From a bacterium (GTDB lineage: Bacteria; Patescibacteriota; Microgenomatia; JAMCZE01): a stretch of DNA of 44,369 bases. The notes under the pieces are model-generated. The model did no database searches. It was not told the origin of the DNA and saw only the letters and a program-made list of their open reading frames with translations. The stretch is taken from contig JAKBJL010000001.1 of the NCBI GenBank assembly GCA_021836035.1, forward strand, positions 1 through 44,369, given 5' to 3'. Shown piece after piece: positions 1-10,800 of this stretch. Made by a program: the position numbers and the translations under genes. Position 1 is the stretch's first letter; each line of letters opens with the position of its first letter.

Positions 1-396
1 AATGTCGGCATCGGCACTACCGCCCCTGCCTCTCTTTTACACGTTGTGGGTGCTCCTGTCGGCAAAGCTTTAACTACCCTGAACTATACCGGTACCGATC
101 AGAATATTTTTGTTGCTTCCCAATCGGGACTTTTGAAATTTGCCCTTAACGGTATCGGTACTAATCCTACCGCTTCCGTTTCCGGGACTACCTCCTTTGC
201 TTCACTTCTGGTGGATAACACCACCGGAGATTTAATTACCGCCTCTTCTTCGGGGTTAACCAGATTTACGGTAACGCAAAACGGTCTGGTAAATATACCC
301 GGTTTAACCGCTTCTTCGGGAGTCTATACCGATGCTTCCAACAACCTGACCACTACCGTTCCCACTTCGGGGACTCTGGGTTTCTGGCAACGAAAC
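1..396 (+). repeat. Direct repeat A, copy 1 (about 396 bp, in frame)
   Basis: Bases 1-396 read identically to 2704-3099; the first difference is at 397/3100. The unit encodes one fibre repeat plus the segment up to a G-F-W-Q-R-N motif. Because the match begins at base 1, the real repeat may extend further upstream outside the window. Confidence 0.9.
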
Positions 397-3300
397 AGCG
401 GGGTTCTTGCTCCGGGCAACATTGCCGATTCCCTAATCATCGGAGCCACGGGAACGGGATCGGGACAGATGCAGATCTACGGCCTGAATGCTCTTAATCC
501 GGTTGCTTCCATCTCCGCCCGATCCTCCCAGGCAGCCATGGTCATCGATAACACCGTCGGGGATCTCTTTACCGCATCCAGTAGCGGTACCACCAGATTC
601 GTCATTACCCAAAACGGCAATATCGGCGTCGGAACTGCTGCTCCCAGCGCGGTTTTCCAGATTTCTTCCTCCGTTACCAGCAGTTTGTTTGACATTACCA
701 GTGCCGGTTCTTCCGTCTTTAACGTTTCCGATACCGCCTTTACAACTTCTTTACCGACCAGCTTTACCGCTCCGGGAGATGTCAGCATGGCCTACGATCT
801 TAACTTCAGCAATACTACTAACAGCAATATCTTCAGCGCCGGGCCGCTTTCCCTCTTTGCCGGACGTAACTACAATTCCGACAATTTAACGCTCGGAACT
901 TATAACTCGGGCAATGTTGTCGTTGATTCCCAGGCTTTGTTAACTTTGTATTCAGCCACGGTTTCCGGTCAACTCTTAGTCGGTACTTCTTCCGCCACGC
1001 CGAATATCGGAAACTTTTACTTAACTAATTCCTCCACCTTCGGTAAAGCTTTAGCGATCCTTAATCAAACGGAATCTGCCGATGTCTTTACCGCTTCGAC
1101 CTCGGGGACCACCAGGTTTACCATTGACGGCAGCGGTAACGTCGGCATCGGTACTATTGCCCCCACTTCCCTTTTACAGGTTAACGGTGCTCCGGCAGGT
1201 AATGCATTGACCGCACTAAATTATACGGGCGCAGATCAAAATATCTTTGTCGCTTCCCAGTCGGGGTTAATAAAGTTTGCCCTTAACGGCCTAGGCACTA
1301 ACTTTACAGCCTCTGTCGCCGGTACTACTTCCCAAGCAGCTCTCTTAGTCGACAACACTATCGGTGACCTCTTTACCGCCAGTAGTAGCGGCTTACCTCG
1401 TTTCGTTATAACCCAGAACGGGAACGTAGGGATTGGAACAACGAGTCCGGTATTTAATCTTGAAGTAATTGGGACTGGTCGGTATTCGGGACAACTTTAT
1501 GCAAATGGTGGGCTTAGAGTTAGTAATAATCTTTTCCTTGATGACGGAGGTTCTAAAACTACAAGGATAATGGCCTCTGGAGATGAGGACATCTTCATTG
1601 GCCCATATCCAACTGCCGGATATGTTACCAATATTAGAATTGGGAATACAGAAACCTCACCGTTTGTGTTCGTTAATACCACTGGCTCCGTCGGTATCGG
1701 TACGACCGGACCGTTAGCTACCCTTGACGTCCGCGGCAATTCCGGGATTGCCCCCGTGGCTTCCGTTTCCGGGACTACCTCCTTTGCCGGGCTGGTGGTC
1801 GATAATTCCGGCCTGGGAGATCTCTTTACCGCCTCTTCTTCCGGGACGCCCCGCTTTGTGATTACCCAAAATGGCAATGTGGGCATCGGGACGACAAATC
1901 CTAGTAAGCGTTTATATGTAAACGGTGATGTCCAAGCTGATGGGAATGCAACTTTTTGGAATGTTAATGCGGGAACGGGTGTTTACTCACCAACTCTTGG
2001 AACTAACACCGCTTATAATTCCAATACAACCATCTCCACTCAAACTGGTTATGACATAATATTAGGGAGCGGTGCAACTACCTACGCAACTATCAAAAGT
2101 GGTGGTAATGTCGGCATCGGCACTACCGCCCCTGCCTCTCTTTTACACGTTGTGGGTGCTCCTGTCGGCAAAGCTTTAACTACCCTGAACTATACCGGTA
2201 CCGATCAGAATATTTTTGTTGCTTCCCAATCGGGACTTTTGAAATTTGCCCTTAACGGTATCGGTACTAATCCTACCGCTTCCGTTTCCGGGACTACCTC
2301 CTTTGCCGGGCTGGTGGTCGATAATTCCGGCCTGGGAGATCTCTTTACCGCCTCTTCTTCCGGGACGCCCCGCTTTGTGATTACCCAAAATGGCAATGTG
2401 GGGATTGGGACAACAAGCCCTGGAGCGATACTTGATGTTTATGGTACGGCGCCTCAATTTAGAAGTGATAACTATACCTTGAAGTTCAATATGACAAATG
2501 GTGGGTTCGGAGAAGTTCCGGGAGGGCCATTTATTAGCCCGTCTGGAACTACTTCAAATTTGACTTTGGCTCCAACTGAAACTAGTACTGCAGGTATCAA
2601 ATTGGAACTGGCTTACTACAACAGTACGCAAGCTTATTCTGCACTAGAGGTTACCAATGTTGCTAGCGGATACAGTAATTTGTTGTTAATGAAATCTGGT
2701 GGCAATGTCGGCATCGGCACTACCGCCCCTGCCTCTCTTTTACACGTTGTGGGTGCTCCTGTCGGCAAAGCTTTAACTACCCTGAACTATACCGGTACCG
2801 ATCAGAATATTTTTGTTGCTTCCCAATCGGGACTTTTGAAATTTGCCCTTAACGGTATCGGTACTAATCCTACCGCTTCCGTTTCCGGGACTACCTCCTT
2901 TGCTTCACTTCTGGTGGATAACACCACCGGAGATTTAATTACCGCCTCTTCTTCGGGGTTAACCAGATTTACGGTAACGCAAAACGGTCTGGTAAATATA
3001 CCCGGTTTAACCGCTTCTTCGGGAGTCTATACCGATGCTTCCAACAACCTGACCACTACCGTTCCCACTTCGGGGACTCTGGGTTTCTGGCAACGAAACT
3101 CGACCACTCTCTCTCCGGCTACCCTGGGTGATTATGTAGGCATCGGAACCATCTCGCCGTTAGCCACCTTGGATGTCCGGGGGAACTTAGGAACGATTCC
3201 TGCCGCCTCCATTTCCGCTACTTCCAGTTTTGCAGGTCTCGTCGTTGGCAACACGATCGGCGATTTAATTACCGCTTCCGCTTCCGGAGTAACCAAATTT

Positions 3301-4407
3301 ACCGTCGCCCAAAACGGCGACGTAACGATCGTCGGTTCCGGAACGACCTGTTCTATCGGCAACGGCACCAGCGCGACCAACTGTACTTCCGATATCCGTT
3401 TGAAAAAAGATATTACGCCCCTGGGCGATTCTTTGAATTTGATTCTGGGGTTGAATCCGGTCAATTTTGCCTGGAAAGATAACCGCGACGGCGGTGCAAC
3501 CCACTCCGGCTTTATTGCCCAGGAAGTGCAGAAAGTTTTCCCCAACGTGGTCCACGAAGTCGGCACCACCGGTTACCTGGGAATTGATTATGCCAACTTA
3601 ATTGTCCCGACAATTAAAGCCCTCCAGGAAGAAGATCTTAAGACCGCTTCCCTCTCGGCCGACCTTTCCCTGGTTTTAAATAAACTGCCGACCATCCAGG
3701 ACCAGATCGCCTCGATTGCCGCGGAAATGTCCTCGGTTTCGGCCAGGCTGGCAAAAGTGGAACAATCGTCTGCTTCCGGTTATCAGCAATTGACCCAAGC
3801 TCAGGCCGGAGATCTATCAGCTTCAGGTTCTTCGGTTCTCAGTTCTTCAGTTTCCGGCGTCCTGACAACCGACCAACTAGCCGCGCAAGGTCTCTCTTTG
3901 CTCATGCAGGGTGAAACCCTAAACATCGCCACGCTCTCCGCTGAATTTGGAACTTTTAGCGATTCGTTAAGGGTCGTCGGTACTACCCAGCTTGCTAATA
4001 CCACCATCGGCGGGACACTTAACGTCGGTCTCGTCCACATTGACGATTTAAACGCCGACATAAGTAGCTTAAACGGCCTCTTAACATTTCAAAACGGATC
4101 AGTAACCGTCGATGCCGCGGGCAACATCAAGACTTCCGGAACAGTGAAAGCCAAAGCGGTCGAAGTGGAAACGGTTAAAGTTTTGGGCAGCAAATCCGCC
4201 GGCTCGGCGACTCTTAGCTCCGGCAACAGCGTTATTACCGTTTACGCCGACTCGGTTACCCCGACCTCCCGGGTAATGCTGACCCCGACAACCTTAACCG
4301 ACCGCATACTTACGGTAACGGAAAAAGGCGGGGGGTATTTCAAGGTCAGCGTGAAATCCCCCGACAGCCAGAATATCAATTTTGACTGGTTTATTGTCCA
4401 AAATTAA
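1..4407 (+). CDS. Tail-fibre-like repeat protein with C-terminal S74 auto-processing domain (5' partial)
   Basis: The frame is open from base 1, so the N-terminus and any signal peptide lie outside the window; 1468 codons are visible. About ten beta-rich repeats each carry a G-N-V-G-I-G-T-T-x-P core followed by a short L-x-V-x-G strand, as in trimeric phage tail fibres and large Patescibacteria surface fibres. Near residue 1130 begins SDIRLKKDI, the start of the peptidase_S74 intramolecular chaperone domain. The Ser1130/Lys1135 pair matches the Ser-Lys dyad that cleaves endosialidase-type chaperones just before the serine. A coiled coil follows (about residues 1205-1260), then roughly 200 more beta-rich residues ending F-D-W-F-I-V-Q-N. 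A secreted trimeric fibre that trims its own C-terminus is inferred. The S74 call is strong; the ligand is unknown. Long exact internal duplications are described separately. Confidence 0.85.
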   Translation, partial: NVGIGTTAPASLLHVVGAPVGKALTTLNYTGTDQNIFVASQSGLLKFALNGIGTNPTASVSGTTSFASLLVDNTTGDLITASSSGLTRFTVTQNGLVNIPGLTASSGVYTDASNNLTTTVPTSGTLGFWQRNSGVLAPGNIADSLIIGATGTGSGQMQIYGLNALNPVASISARSSQAAMVIDNTVGDLFTASSSGTTRFVITQNGNIGVGTAAPSAVFQISSSVTSSLFDITSAGSSVFNVSDTAFTTSLPTSFTAPGDVSMAYDLNFSNTTNSNIFSAGPLSLFAGRNYNSDNLTLGTYNSGNVVVDSQALLTLYSATVSGQLLVGTSSATPNIGNFYLTNSSTFGKALAILNQTESADVFTASTSGTTRFTIDGSGNVGIGTIAPTSLLQVNGAPAGNALTALNYTGADQNIFVASQSGLIKFALNGLGTNFTASVAGTTSQAALLVDNTIGDLFTASSSGLPRFVITQNGNVGIGTTSPVFNLEVIGTGRYSGQLYANGGLRVSNNLFLDDGGSKTTRIMASGDEDIFIGPYPTAGYVTNIRIGNTETSPFVFVNTTGSVGIGTTGPLATLDVRGNSGIAPVASVSGTTSFAGLVVDNSGLGDLFTASSSGTPRFVITQNGNVGIGTTNPSKRLYVNGDVQADGNATFWNVNAGTGVYSPTLGTNTAYNSNTTISTQTGYDIILGSGATTYATIKSGGNVGIGTTAPASLLHVVGAPVGKALTTLNYTGTDQNIFVASQSGLLKFALNGIGTNPTASVSGTTSFAGLVVDNSGLGDLFTASSSGTPRFVITQNGNVGIGTTSPGAILDVYGTAPQFRSDNYTLKFNMTNGGFGEVPGGPFISPSGTTSNLTLAPTETSTAGIKLELAYYNSTQAYSALEVTNVASGYSNLLLMKSGGNVGIGTTAPASLLHVVGAPVGKALTTLNYTGTDQNIFVASQSGLLKFALNGIGTNPTASVSGTTSFASLLVDNTTGDLITASSSGLTRFTVTQNGLVNIPGLTASSGVYTDASNNLTTTVPTSGTLGFWQRNSTTLSPATLGDYVGIGTISPLATLDVRGNLGTIPAASISATSSFAGLVVGNTIGDLITASASGVTKFTVAQNGDVTIVGSGTTCSIGNGTSATNCTSDIRLKKDITPLGDSLNLILGLNPVNFAWKDNRDGGATHSGFIAQEVQKVFPNVVHEVGTTGYLGIDYANLIVPTIKALQEEDLKTASLSADLSLVLNKLPTIQDQIASIAAEMSSVSARLAKVEQSSASGYQQLTQAQAGDLSASGSSVLSSSVSGVLTTDQLAAQGLSLLMQGETLNIATLSAEFGTFSDSLRVVGTTQLANTTIGGTLNVGLVHIDDLNADISSLNGLLTFQNGSVTVDAAGNIKTSGTVKAKAVEVETVKVLGSKSAGSATLSSGNSVITVYADSVTPTSRVMLTPTTLTDRILTVTEKGGGYFKVSVKSPDSQNINFDWFIVQN
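2107..2402 (+). repeat. Mosaic repeat copy: first 200 bp of repeat A joined to repeat B
   Basis: Bases 2107-2306 equal 1-200 of repeat A, and bases 2278-2402 equal 1759-1883 (repeat B). The two matches overlap by about 29 bp, so this copy is a chimera with the crossover inside a shared stretch encoding S-V-S-G-T-T-S-F-A. It is in frame throughout. Confidence 0.85.
2704..3099 (+). repeat. Direct repeat A, copy 2
   Basis: Matches 1-396 base for base with an offset of 2703. It lies just upstream of the segment that leads into the S74 domain. Confidence 0.9.
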
Positions 4408-4432
4408 ATCAATTTACAATTATTTAACTTTC

Positions 4433-4863
4433 AATTTTCAATTAATTTACCATGACGAAACTAGCAAACAAATACGATTCAGAGGAAAGAGCGGCCAGAT
4501 TCGGTGAAGAAATAATTACCTTTTGTAAAACTTCCCGGGGGGATGTGACTATCGGCACGGTAATCAACCAAATCATCCGTTCCGCAACCGGTATCAGGGC
4601 GAATCGCTGTGAAACCGGCGGGGCCGGTTCCAAAACCACTCCCAGAAATAAAAATTTTCTCCGCCGGAAGGAAGCTCGGGAAACCAAACATTGGCTAAGA
4701 GTGTTTGCCGCCTGTTACCCCGGGAAAAACGTACCCCTAGGAAACTTCTGGCCGGAAACCCGGAAATTCGTATTAATATTTCAAAAATTTCCAGCTCCCT
4801 TAAGGTTTGAAAATTGAGAGGATGAAACATTCAGTAAAAATTGAAAATTGGAAATTGAAAATT
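4433..4863. repeat. AT-rich inverted repeats flanking the four-helix-bundle gene
   Basis: AATTTTCAATT at 4433-4443 is the exact reverse complement of AATTGAAAATT at 4839-4849, which recurs at 4853-4863. The repeats bracket the small gene 4452-4817. The right-hand copies lie inside the coding N-terminus of the following giant gene, where they encode K-I-E-N-W-K-L-K-I-I. From memory, four-helix-bundle genes in such genomes often sit in similar AT-rich flanks, which suggests a small mobile or formerly mobile cassette. Confidence 0.5.
4452..4817 (+). CDS. Four helix bundle protein (23S rRNA IVP family), diverged
   Basis: This 121-aa protein has the layout of the four-helix-bundle/S23 family, normally 115-130 aa. 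Recognisable pieces are an N-terminal Y-D-S-E-E-R-A-A-R-F-G-E-E-I, a middle Q-I-I-R-S-A-T-G-I and the signature KEARETKHWLR. Family function is unknown; relatives are encoded in rRNA intervening sequences, and Avd of diversity-generating retroelements shares the fold. Here the usual second-helix motif (S-I-G-A-N-Y-C-E) is altered to G-I-R-A-N-R-C-E, and the C-terminal third is poorly conserved, so the protein may be decaying. ATG at 4452 lacks a clear Shine-Dalgarno site. Its end lies 4 bp before the ATG of the giant gene. No reverse transcriptase is present in the window. Confidence 0.75.
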   Translation: MTKLANKYDSEERAARFGEEIITFCKTSRGDVTIGTVINQIIRSATGIRANRCETGGAGSKTTPRNKNFLRRKEARETKHWLRVFAACYPGKNVPLGNFWPETRKFVLIFQKFPAPLRFEN

Positions 4864-7800
4864 ATCAGGAGAATTACCCGCCGGTTACGGGTAATAATAC
4901 CGGCAATAGGAATGGCCGCTATCGCTGTGGCTATTCTCTGGTCCAAGTTAGCTTCCCCGGTCAAGGCTGTCCCCTGGCCAAGCCATATGAGCGATTGGGG
5001 TAAACGCAAACAAATTACCCTGGTAAACAACAGCGGCCAGACTTTAAATCCGAATACTACCTACCAGGTAAACATTGATACCAGGGGTCTTAGCAATATA
5101 CCTAATGATTTACAAAGAAACTGTGATGATTTAAGGGTAGTCTACCAGCCCTCTTCTACCCAGGCGGTAGAACTTTCCCGTTCTCTCGCCCTGGCTTCCG
5201 GAGCAAGCGACTGTTCCAACTCTTCCTCCACAATTGTTTCTTTTCCTTTACAGGCGGCGATAACCAACGGAAGCAGTGACGCTAACTATTATATCTACTA
5301 CTCCAACCACAACGCGGTTTCCCCTAACGGGACCAACGGTGAAGTAGGACCAGCCCTTTCAGCTTACGACACAACGCCCGGTGCGGCCAGTTTTGTCGCC
5401 CCCTTCAACGGCACAACCCAGGCTCTTGCCTCCGGCTCCGGTACCCCGACCACCGCCACCGGGGCGATCAGATACAGTGGAGGAAAGAGTGCGGTAAATT
5501 TTAGTACTAGTTTAATAGCTATTGGTATAAGAACAACCGGATTTAATGCTAATACCGGAACGCTTACAATTTGGGTCAACAATCGAGCAAACAATGAAGC
5601 TATATTAAGGGGATTATTTGGCCATACTAGTTCTAGTTCAAACAGAATTTATGTGTATAAGGATACGGACAACGTGCTCAAAGTAATATTAGGAGGAGGT
5701 AATATGATGACCACCTCCTGGGCTTTTGATACTAATACATGGCACCAGATTTCTCTAACTTGGAATAATGGCACCGCTTTCGCATATGTCGATGGGTCCC
5801 AGGTCGGTACCGTTTCATACTCCGACTTAACTGCTTTTGGTCCTACCGCCCAAATTGGTAATGACTTTTGTGGTCATGGATGGAACGGTCTAATTGCTGA
5901 AACGGCGATTTATAATAGAGCTCTTTCATCAACTGAAATTATATCTGCATATAATTCTTCTAAAAAGGGGACTCCGTTGGTTCGTAATTCTTCAATTGTT
6001 GGGCTTTATCATTTTGACGAAAATGGTAATGATCCTCGGTCAGCAAATACAGCTTATGATGATTCTGGTAACGGTAATAACGGCACTTGTTATAACGGTG
6101 GCTGGGTAGTTACTCCCTGTGTTTACATTTCCGGTTTAGTTGGCGTTGACGGAACAAAGGATAACGGTCTGGCCAATTCCCAAAGCTATGCTTCCCACCA
6201 GGGCGTCTTTATCGAAGAAGGCACGACCAACAAAATTACCAACCCTTCTTTTGAAAACTCCGCCTTTGATACCAATTGGTCTACTTCCTCGTCCACGATT
6301 GCCTCTGCCGGAACAATTGCCGATTCCACGGGCTTGGGTTTTCAAAACCATTTAATTTATGCCACCAATTCTGCCCAATGGTGGTTTTTCTATATTGATT
6401 CGGCCAGTCTTAATCAACTGAAAAGCAGGTATTCTACGGACTTGATTAACTGGAATTCAGGCACGACTTTGACTTTGGTTAACAACAGTGATGCAGATAA
6501 TCGGGATTTTTCCGTCGCCTATAAAAATATCAACAACACCGATGTTATTCAGGTTGGAACCTCCTATCGGCTCGCCAACGGGAATGTTCAACACTATCAT
6601 GTCCGCGGCACAATCAGCGGCCCAACTTTAACCTGGGGAACTGAATCTCAACTTTCACTGACTAACCCTGGAAGCTGGGGAAGTTATGTGGTACCTGACG
6701 GTCCGGCCACTATTTTTGATAGTAATAACTATATCTGGGACGCAACTGATTTCTGGTGCGAAAACGAAAGTAACTGCGCAGGCAGCAATACCGGAAATGC
6801 CTACATTGCCCGATCAACAAATGCCGACGCCGGTTCTTCCTGGACTGCCGGGTTTAACGCTAAAACTAGCTTAACCGGAGTAAATTATTTTATTCATAGT
6901 CGATTTTTAGCTTCCCTGGGCTCAGGCAACTTGATTCACCTTTTTGATAATGGTCAAAGCTCTAGCACTTTCACGAATATTGTTTCTTATAAATATACCG
7001 GAAGTTGGACAACCCCAGGAAATATTTTATTTGGAGATCTTTCTGTCGCCCAGGATACCCATGATTGGTCGGCAGTTGCCCGAACCGCTACCGATGTTCA
7101 CGTGGTTGTCCGGACCGGGGCCAACACCTTTTCCCACCGCCGCTATAACGGTAGCTCCTGGTCTGACGGGGCTTCGATTCCGGCTCAAAATACCAAAGCT
7201 GGCGCTGGCCTTTTTATGGCGACGGACGGAACTGACGTTTGGCTCTTCGCCATCGACTCAGACTCGGCCAACACCGTTCGTTATTCCCGCTGGTCTTCGG
7301 GATCAAATACCTGGAGTACCTGGTCGGCGCTGGAATCATCAACTCAAACACGAATTGCTCTGAGCGGTAACTCCCAAGTTACCAACAATACTATTGCGGT
7401 TATGTGGTCTCAGACCAACGGGTCGAATTATGATATCGTCTCGAAAGCGCTATCTACTTCTTCCGGTGAAACGGCAGTAAATACAACCTACCCTTACTAC
7501 AAATTCGGATCACAATCTGTTAAGATCGTGGCCCCTTCAGGTGCTGGCATAAATTACACCACCTCCATCAATCCCGGCGACACCAACACCCAGACTTTTT
7601 CCGCTTATGTTTATGACGGCACCACAGGAAACGTGGGCGGAACCGTTTCCTCCAGTATCGCTGAATTGATTTTCAACGACACGGCCGTTACCACAACCTA
7701 TGCCGACGCCGGAGGCGGCTGGTGGAGACTAACTTATTCTGCCGCCGGCGTCAATGCCGCCGGCAATTATGGCTTGGAGATCGAGGGCTCAAAAACTATC

Positions 7801-10800
7801 TACATCGACGGCGTCCAGCTGGAAGAAAAAGCCTACGCGACAACGTATGCCGACGGGAGTTTAGGAACAGGGTATGCCTGGACCGGAACGGCCAACAATT
7901 CCACAAGCACGAGAACAATGGCTACCCTGGAATATTCCTCGACAAGTAATATCAAAGATACCGTTGGCACAGTTAGCTTTTGGATAAAGCCAACTTATGC
8001 TTCTTCAAGTGAAATTATTGATAAGGTATTTTTAGCTCAGGGTAACGATAACTGGTTCGAAATTCAACTTAATACCGGTGCAAATGCCAACAGAATAGGC
8101 ATACAAGGACTTTCCTTTTCTTGGATGCAATTCAGTGCTACTTGGGCTGCAAATTCCTGGAACCATCTTGTATTAATATATACAAATGGATCAACTCCAC
8201 GGATCTATTTCAATGGCTCTGCACTGACCTGCACCTTAGATTGCTCTACGACCTATACTTCAACTGGCGTATTCGGCAATAGGATTGCTTTTCACGGATT
8301 TGATAATTCGGTGGTTTTGAGTAAAACCATGTCCGACCTTCGTATCTTTGATCGTGTTCTCACTGCCACCCAGGTTTCCCAACTCTACTATACCGGTCTT
8401 GGTAGTCACTCCGAAGCGGCCCCGGTTAACCGCTTTGCCAACGCCGAAGACCCGGTCGTCTACTATAAAATGGACGAAGGAACTGGAACGACTCTAAACA
8501 ACTCGGCACCCAATATTGAGACTAACGGGTCTAATTTGGCTAACTCCTCTTATACCGCCACCCTTTCCGGGACGGTTAACCTTCCCGCCTGGCAAACACC
8601 GGATATGTGCGTTTCCGGAGACTGTCTCTACTTTGAAGGCAGTAACGCCTATGCGGGTCTCAACAACTCGACTCCTTCTGCCATCCAATCCCTCTCCTTG
8701 TGGGCCAAACCGGCTTCCTCTTCCGGGACAATTCCTTTAATCTCCTTTTCCGGTTCCGCTAACGTTTCCCTCAGCGGGTCGACCTTACAGTCAACCGGCC
8801 TGAACTCCCCCACTTACTACGTTAACGGCAAGATCGGAACTACTTTGACCGCCAACCAATGGAACCATATCGAGATTACCCAGTCTTCTTCTATTACCCC
8901 TACCGCCCTTACTTTGGGAACTATCGATTCCGTCACCTTCTTTAAGGGATTTCTGGACGAAGTGAAGTTTTACAACTACGCCAGAAGTGCCGACCAGGTT
9001 AAAAACGACTACAACCGGGGAGCGACCAAGATCGGACAAACCTCCGCCGACCCCTTAAACAAGGGTTTAGTCGGTTACTGGAAGATGGACGAGGCTACCT
9101 GGAGCGGGCAGCTAAACGAAGTTAAAGACTCCTCCGGCAACGGCAACGACGGCACGGCCCAGGGAGCGACCGGAGGCAAAGCCTACCCCGGAGCAGGCAA
9201 ATTTGGCAACGGCGGGGTTTTTGACGGGGTGGATGATGGTGTTTTATTACCTAATGTGAAATATTCTACCTATGCTAATGATTTTTCAATTTGCATGTGG
9301 ATAAACCCAAAAAGTTACCCAGATCAAGCATTTCTACTTTCGTGGAACAATGGAAGCGTATCCCCTTATTACTCTTTATTGCTTCGATTAAGTTGGAATG
9401 GGACCATACAACTTCTCGCGTACGATGGAACCAATTATCGCTTTACGTCAGGTTCTGCCGTACCCCTGAACATATGGTCGCATGTCTGCACCACAGTTGC
9501 TCTCAATAAACAGGTGGCAATATATATAAATGCCGTAAGTAACACACCTCAATCAGCGGGAAACCATATAATAGCAGCTAATCCAAATGCTTATGACCAA
9601 ACTAATATTGGTTATTATCCTGGGCAGGGTGTAGGTGTAAAAACATCTCTTGACGAACTCCGTATCTATAACCGTGCCCTTTCCCCCGCCGAGGTCCGGC
9701 AACTCTACAACTTCGCCCCGGGGCCTGTGGGTTGGTGGAAGTTTGATGAAGGATCAGGAGTAACTGTTTCCGATTCTTCCGGCAACGGCAACACCGGAAC
9801 CTGGGCCGGAACCGGAAATCACTGGATAAATGGCAAATTCGGCAAAGCGGGAAGTTTTAATGGCGTAGATGATCAAGTTTCAATAACAGCTAACACTAAT
9901 AGCCCGTTTGATTTTACGACTGCTCTAACTTTTGAAGCTTGGGCAAATCCAAAAGCTGTCCCTTCAAACCGAAATACGATAATTAAAAAATATGGCTCAA
10001 ATGGTTATTCTTTAGATTCGTCCAGTTCTAACAATATCTTTAGATGTTATATGTCTGGTCTAACACCAACTGAATTAAGTGCCCCAAGTGCTATATCTCT
10101 TAATACCTGGACCCATATTACTTGTACTTATGATGGAGTGAGCCGGAAAATGTTTTTAAACGGTGTATTGGTTGCCAACGATTCCCCAACGGGAATCATG
10201 GATGTTAATAATACCCCCTTAGCTATTGGGAATAGTAGCGTTTACTCCGGACCAGGTTACGGATTTAATGGTTCCATTGACGACGTTAAAATCTATAACT
10301 ACGCCCGCACTCCTGACCAGATTGCCGAGGATATGGCCGGGCGGGCGGGATCGGTTTCTTTTGCTGGAGTTCAGGCCGGAAGCTCGGTAGAGATGGGCCA
10401 TTGGGCTTTCGACGAAGGTTACGGCACTGTCACCCATGACGCCAGCGGCCACGGAAATGACGGCACCATAACCGGCGCCGTCTGGAACCAGAACGGGAAA
10501 TTTGGGAAGGCATTGCAGTTTAACGGAAGCAGCAATTTTGTCAATATAGGTAACCAAACTAGTCTCCAATTAACTCATACTGGTACTGTTTCCGTTTGGT
10601 TAAATATTTCCGATAATCTCAATAATAGTCCGGCCTTTGTCTGCAAAGATAATTGGGACACTGACACAAACGGATATTGTCTAGCTTCGTGGGGCAATGG
10701 AGATATAATTGGCGAAATAGCCAATGGTAGCTTCTATAACCAAATTCACTCTACCAATAAAAATTATGCTGACCACAAATGGCACCATGTTGTTTTTACT

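Noticed and set aside
1-3099. Repeat-rich start of the window as a CRISPR array
   Set aside because: Repeats are long, in frame, and separated by coding sequence of the same protein; they are duplicated fibre modules.
5364-5594. Antisense open frames within the giant LamG genes
   Set aside because: They recur with the duplicated block, are out of phase with strong domain-coding frames and have no ribosome-binding sites.
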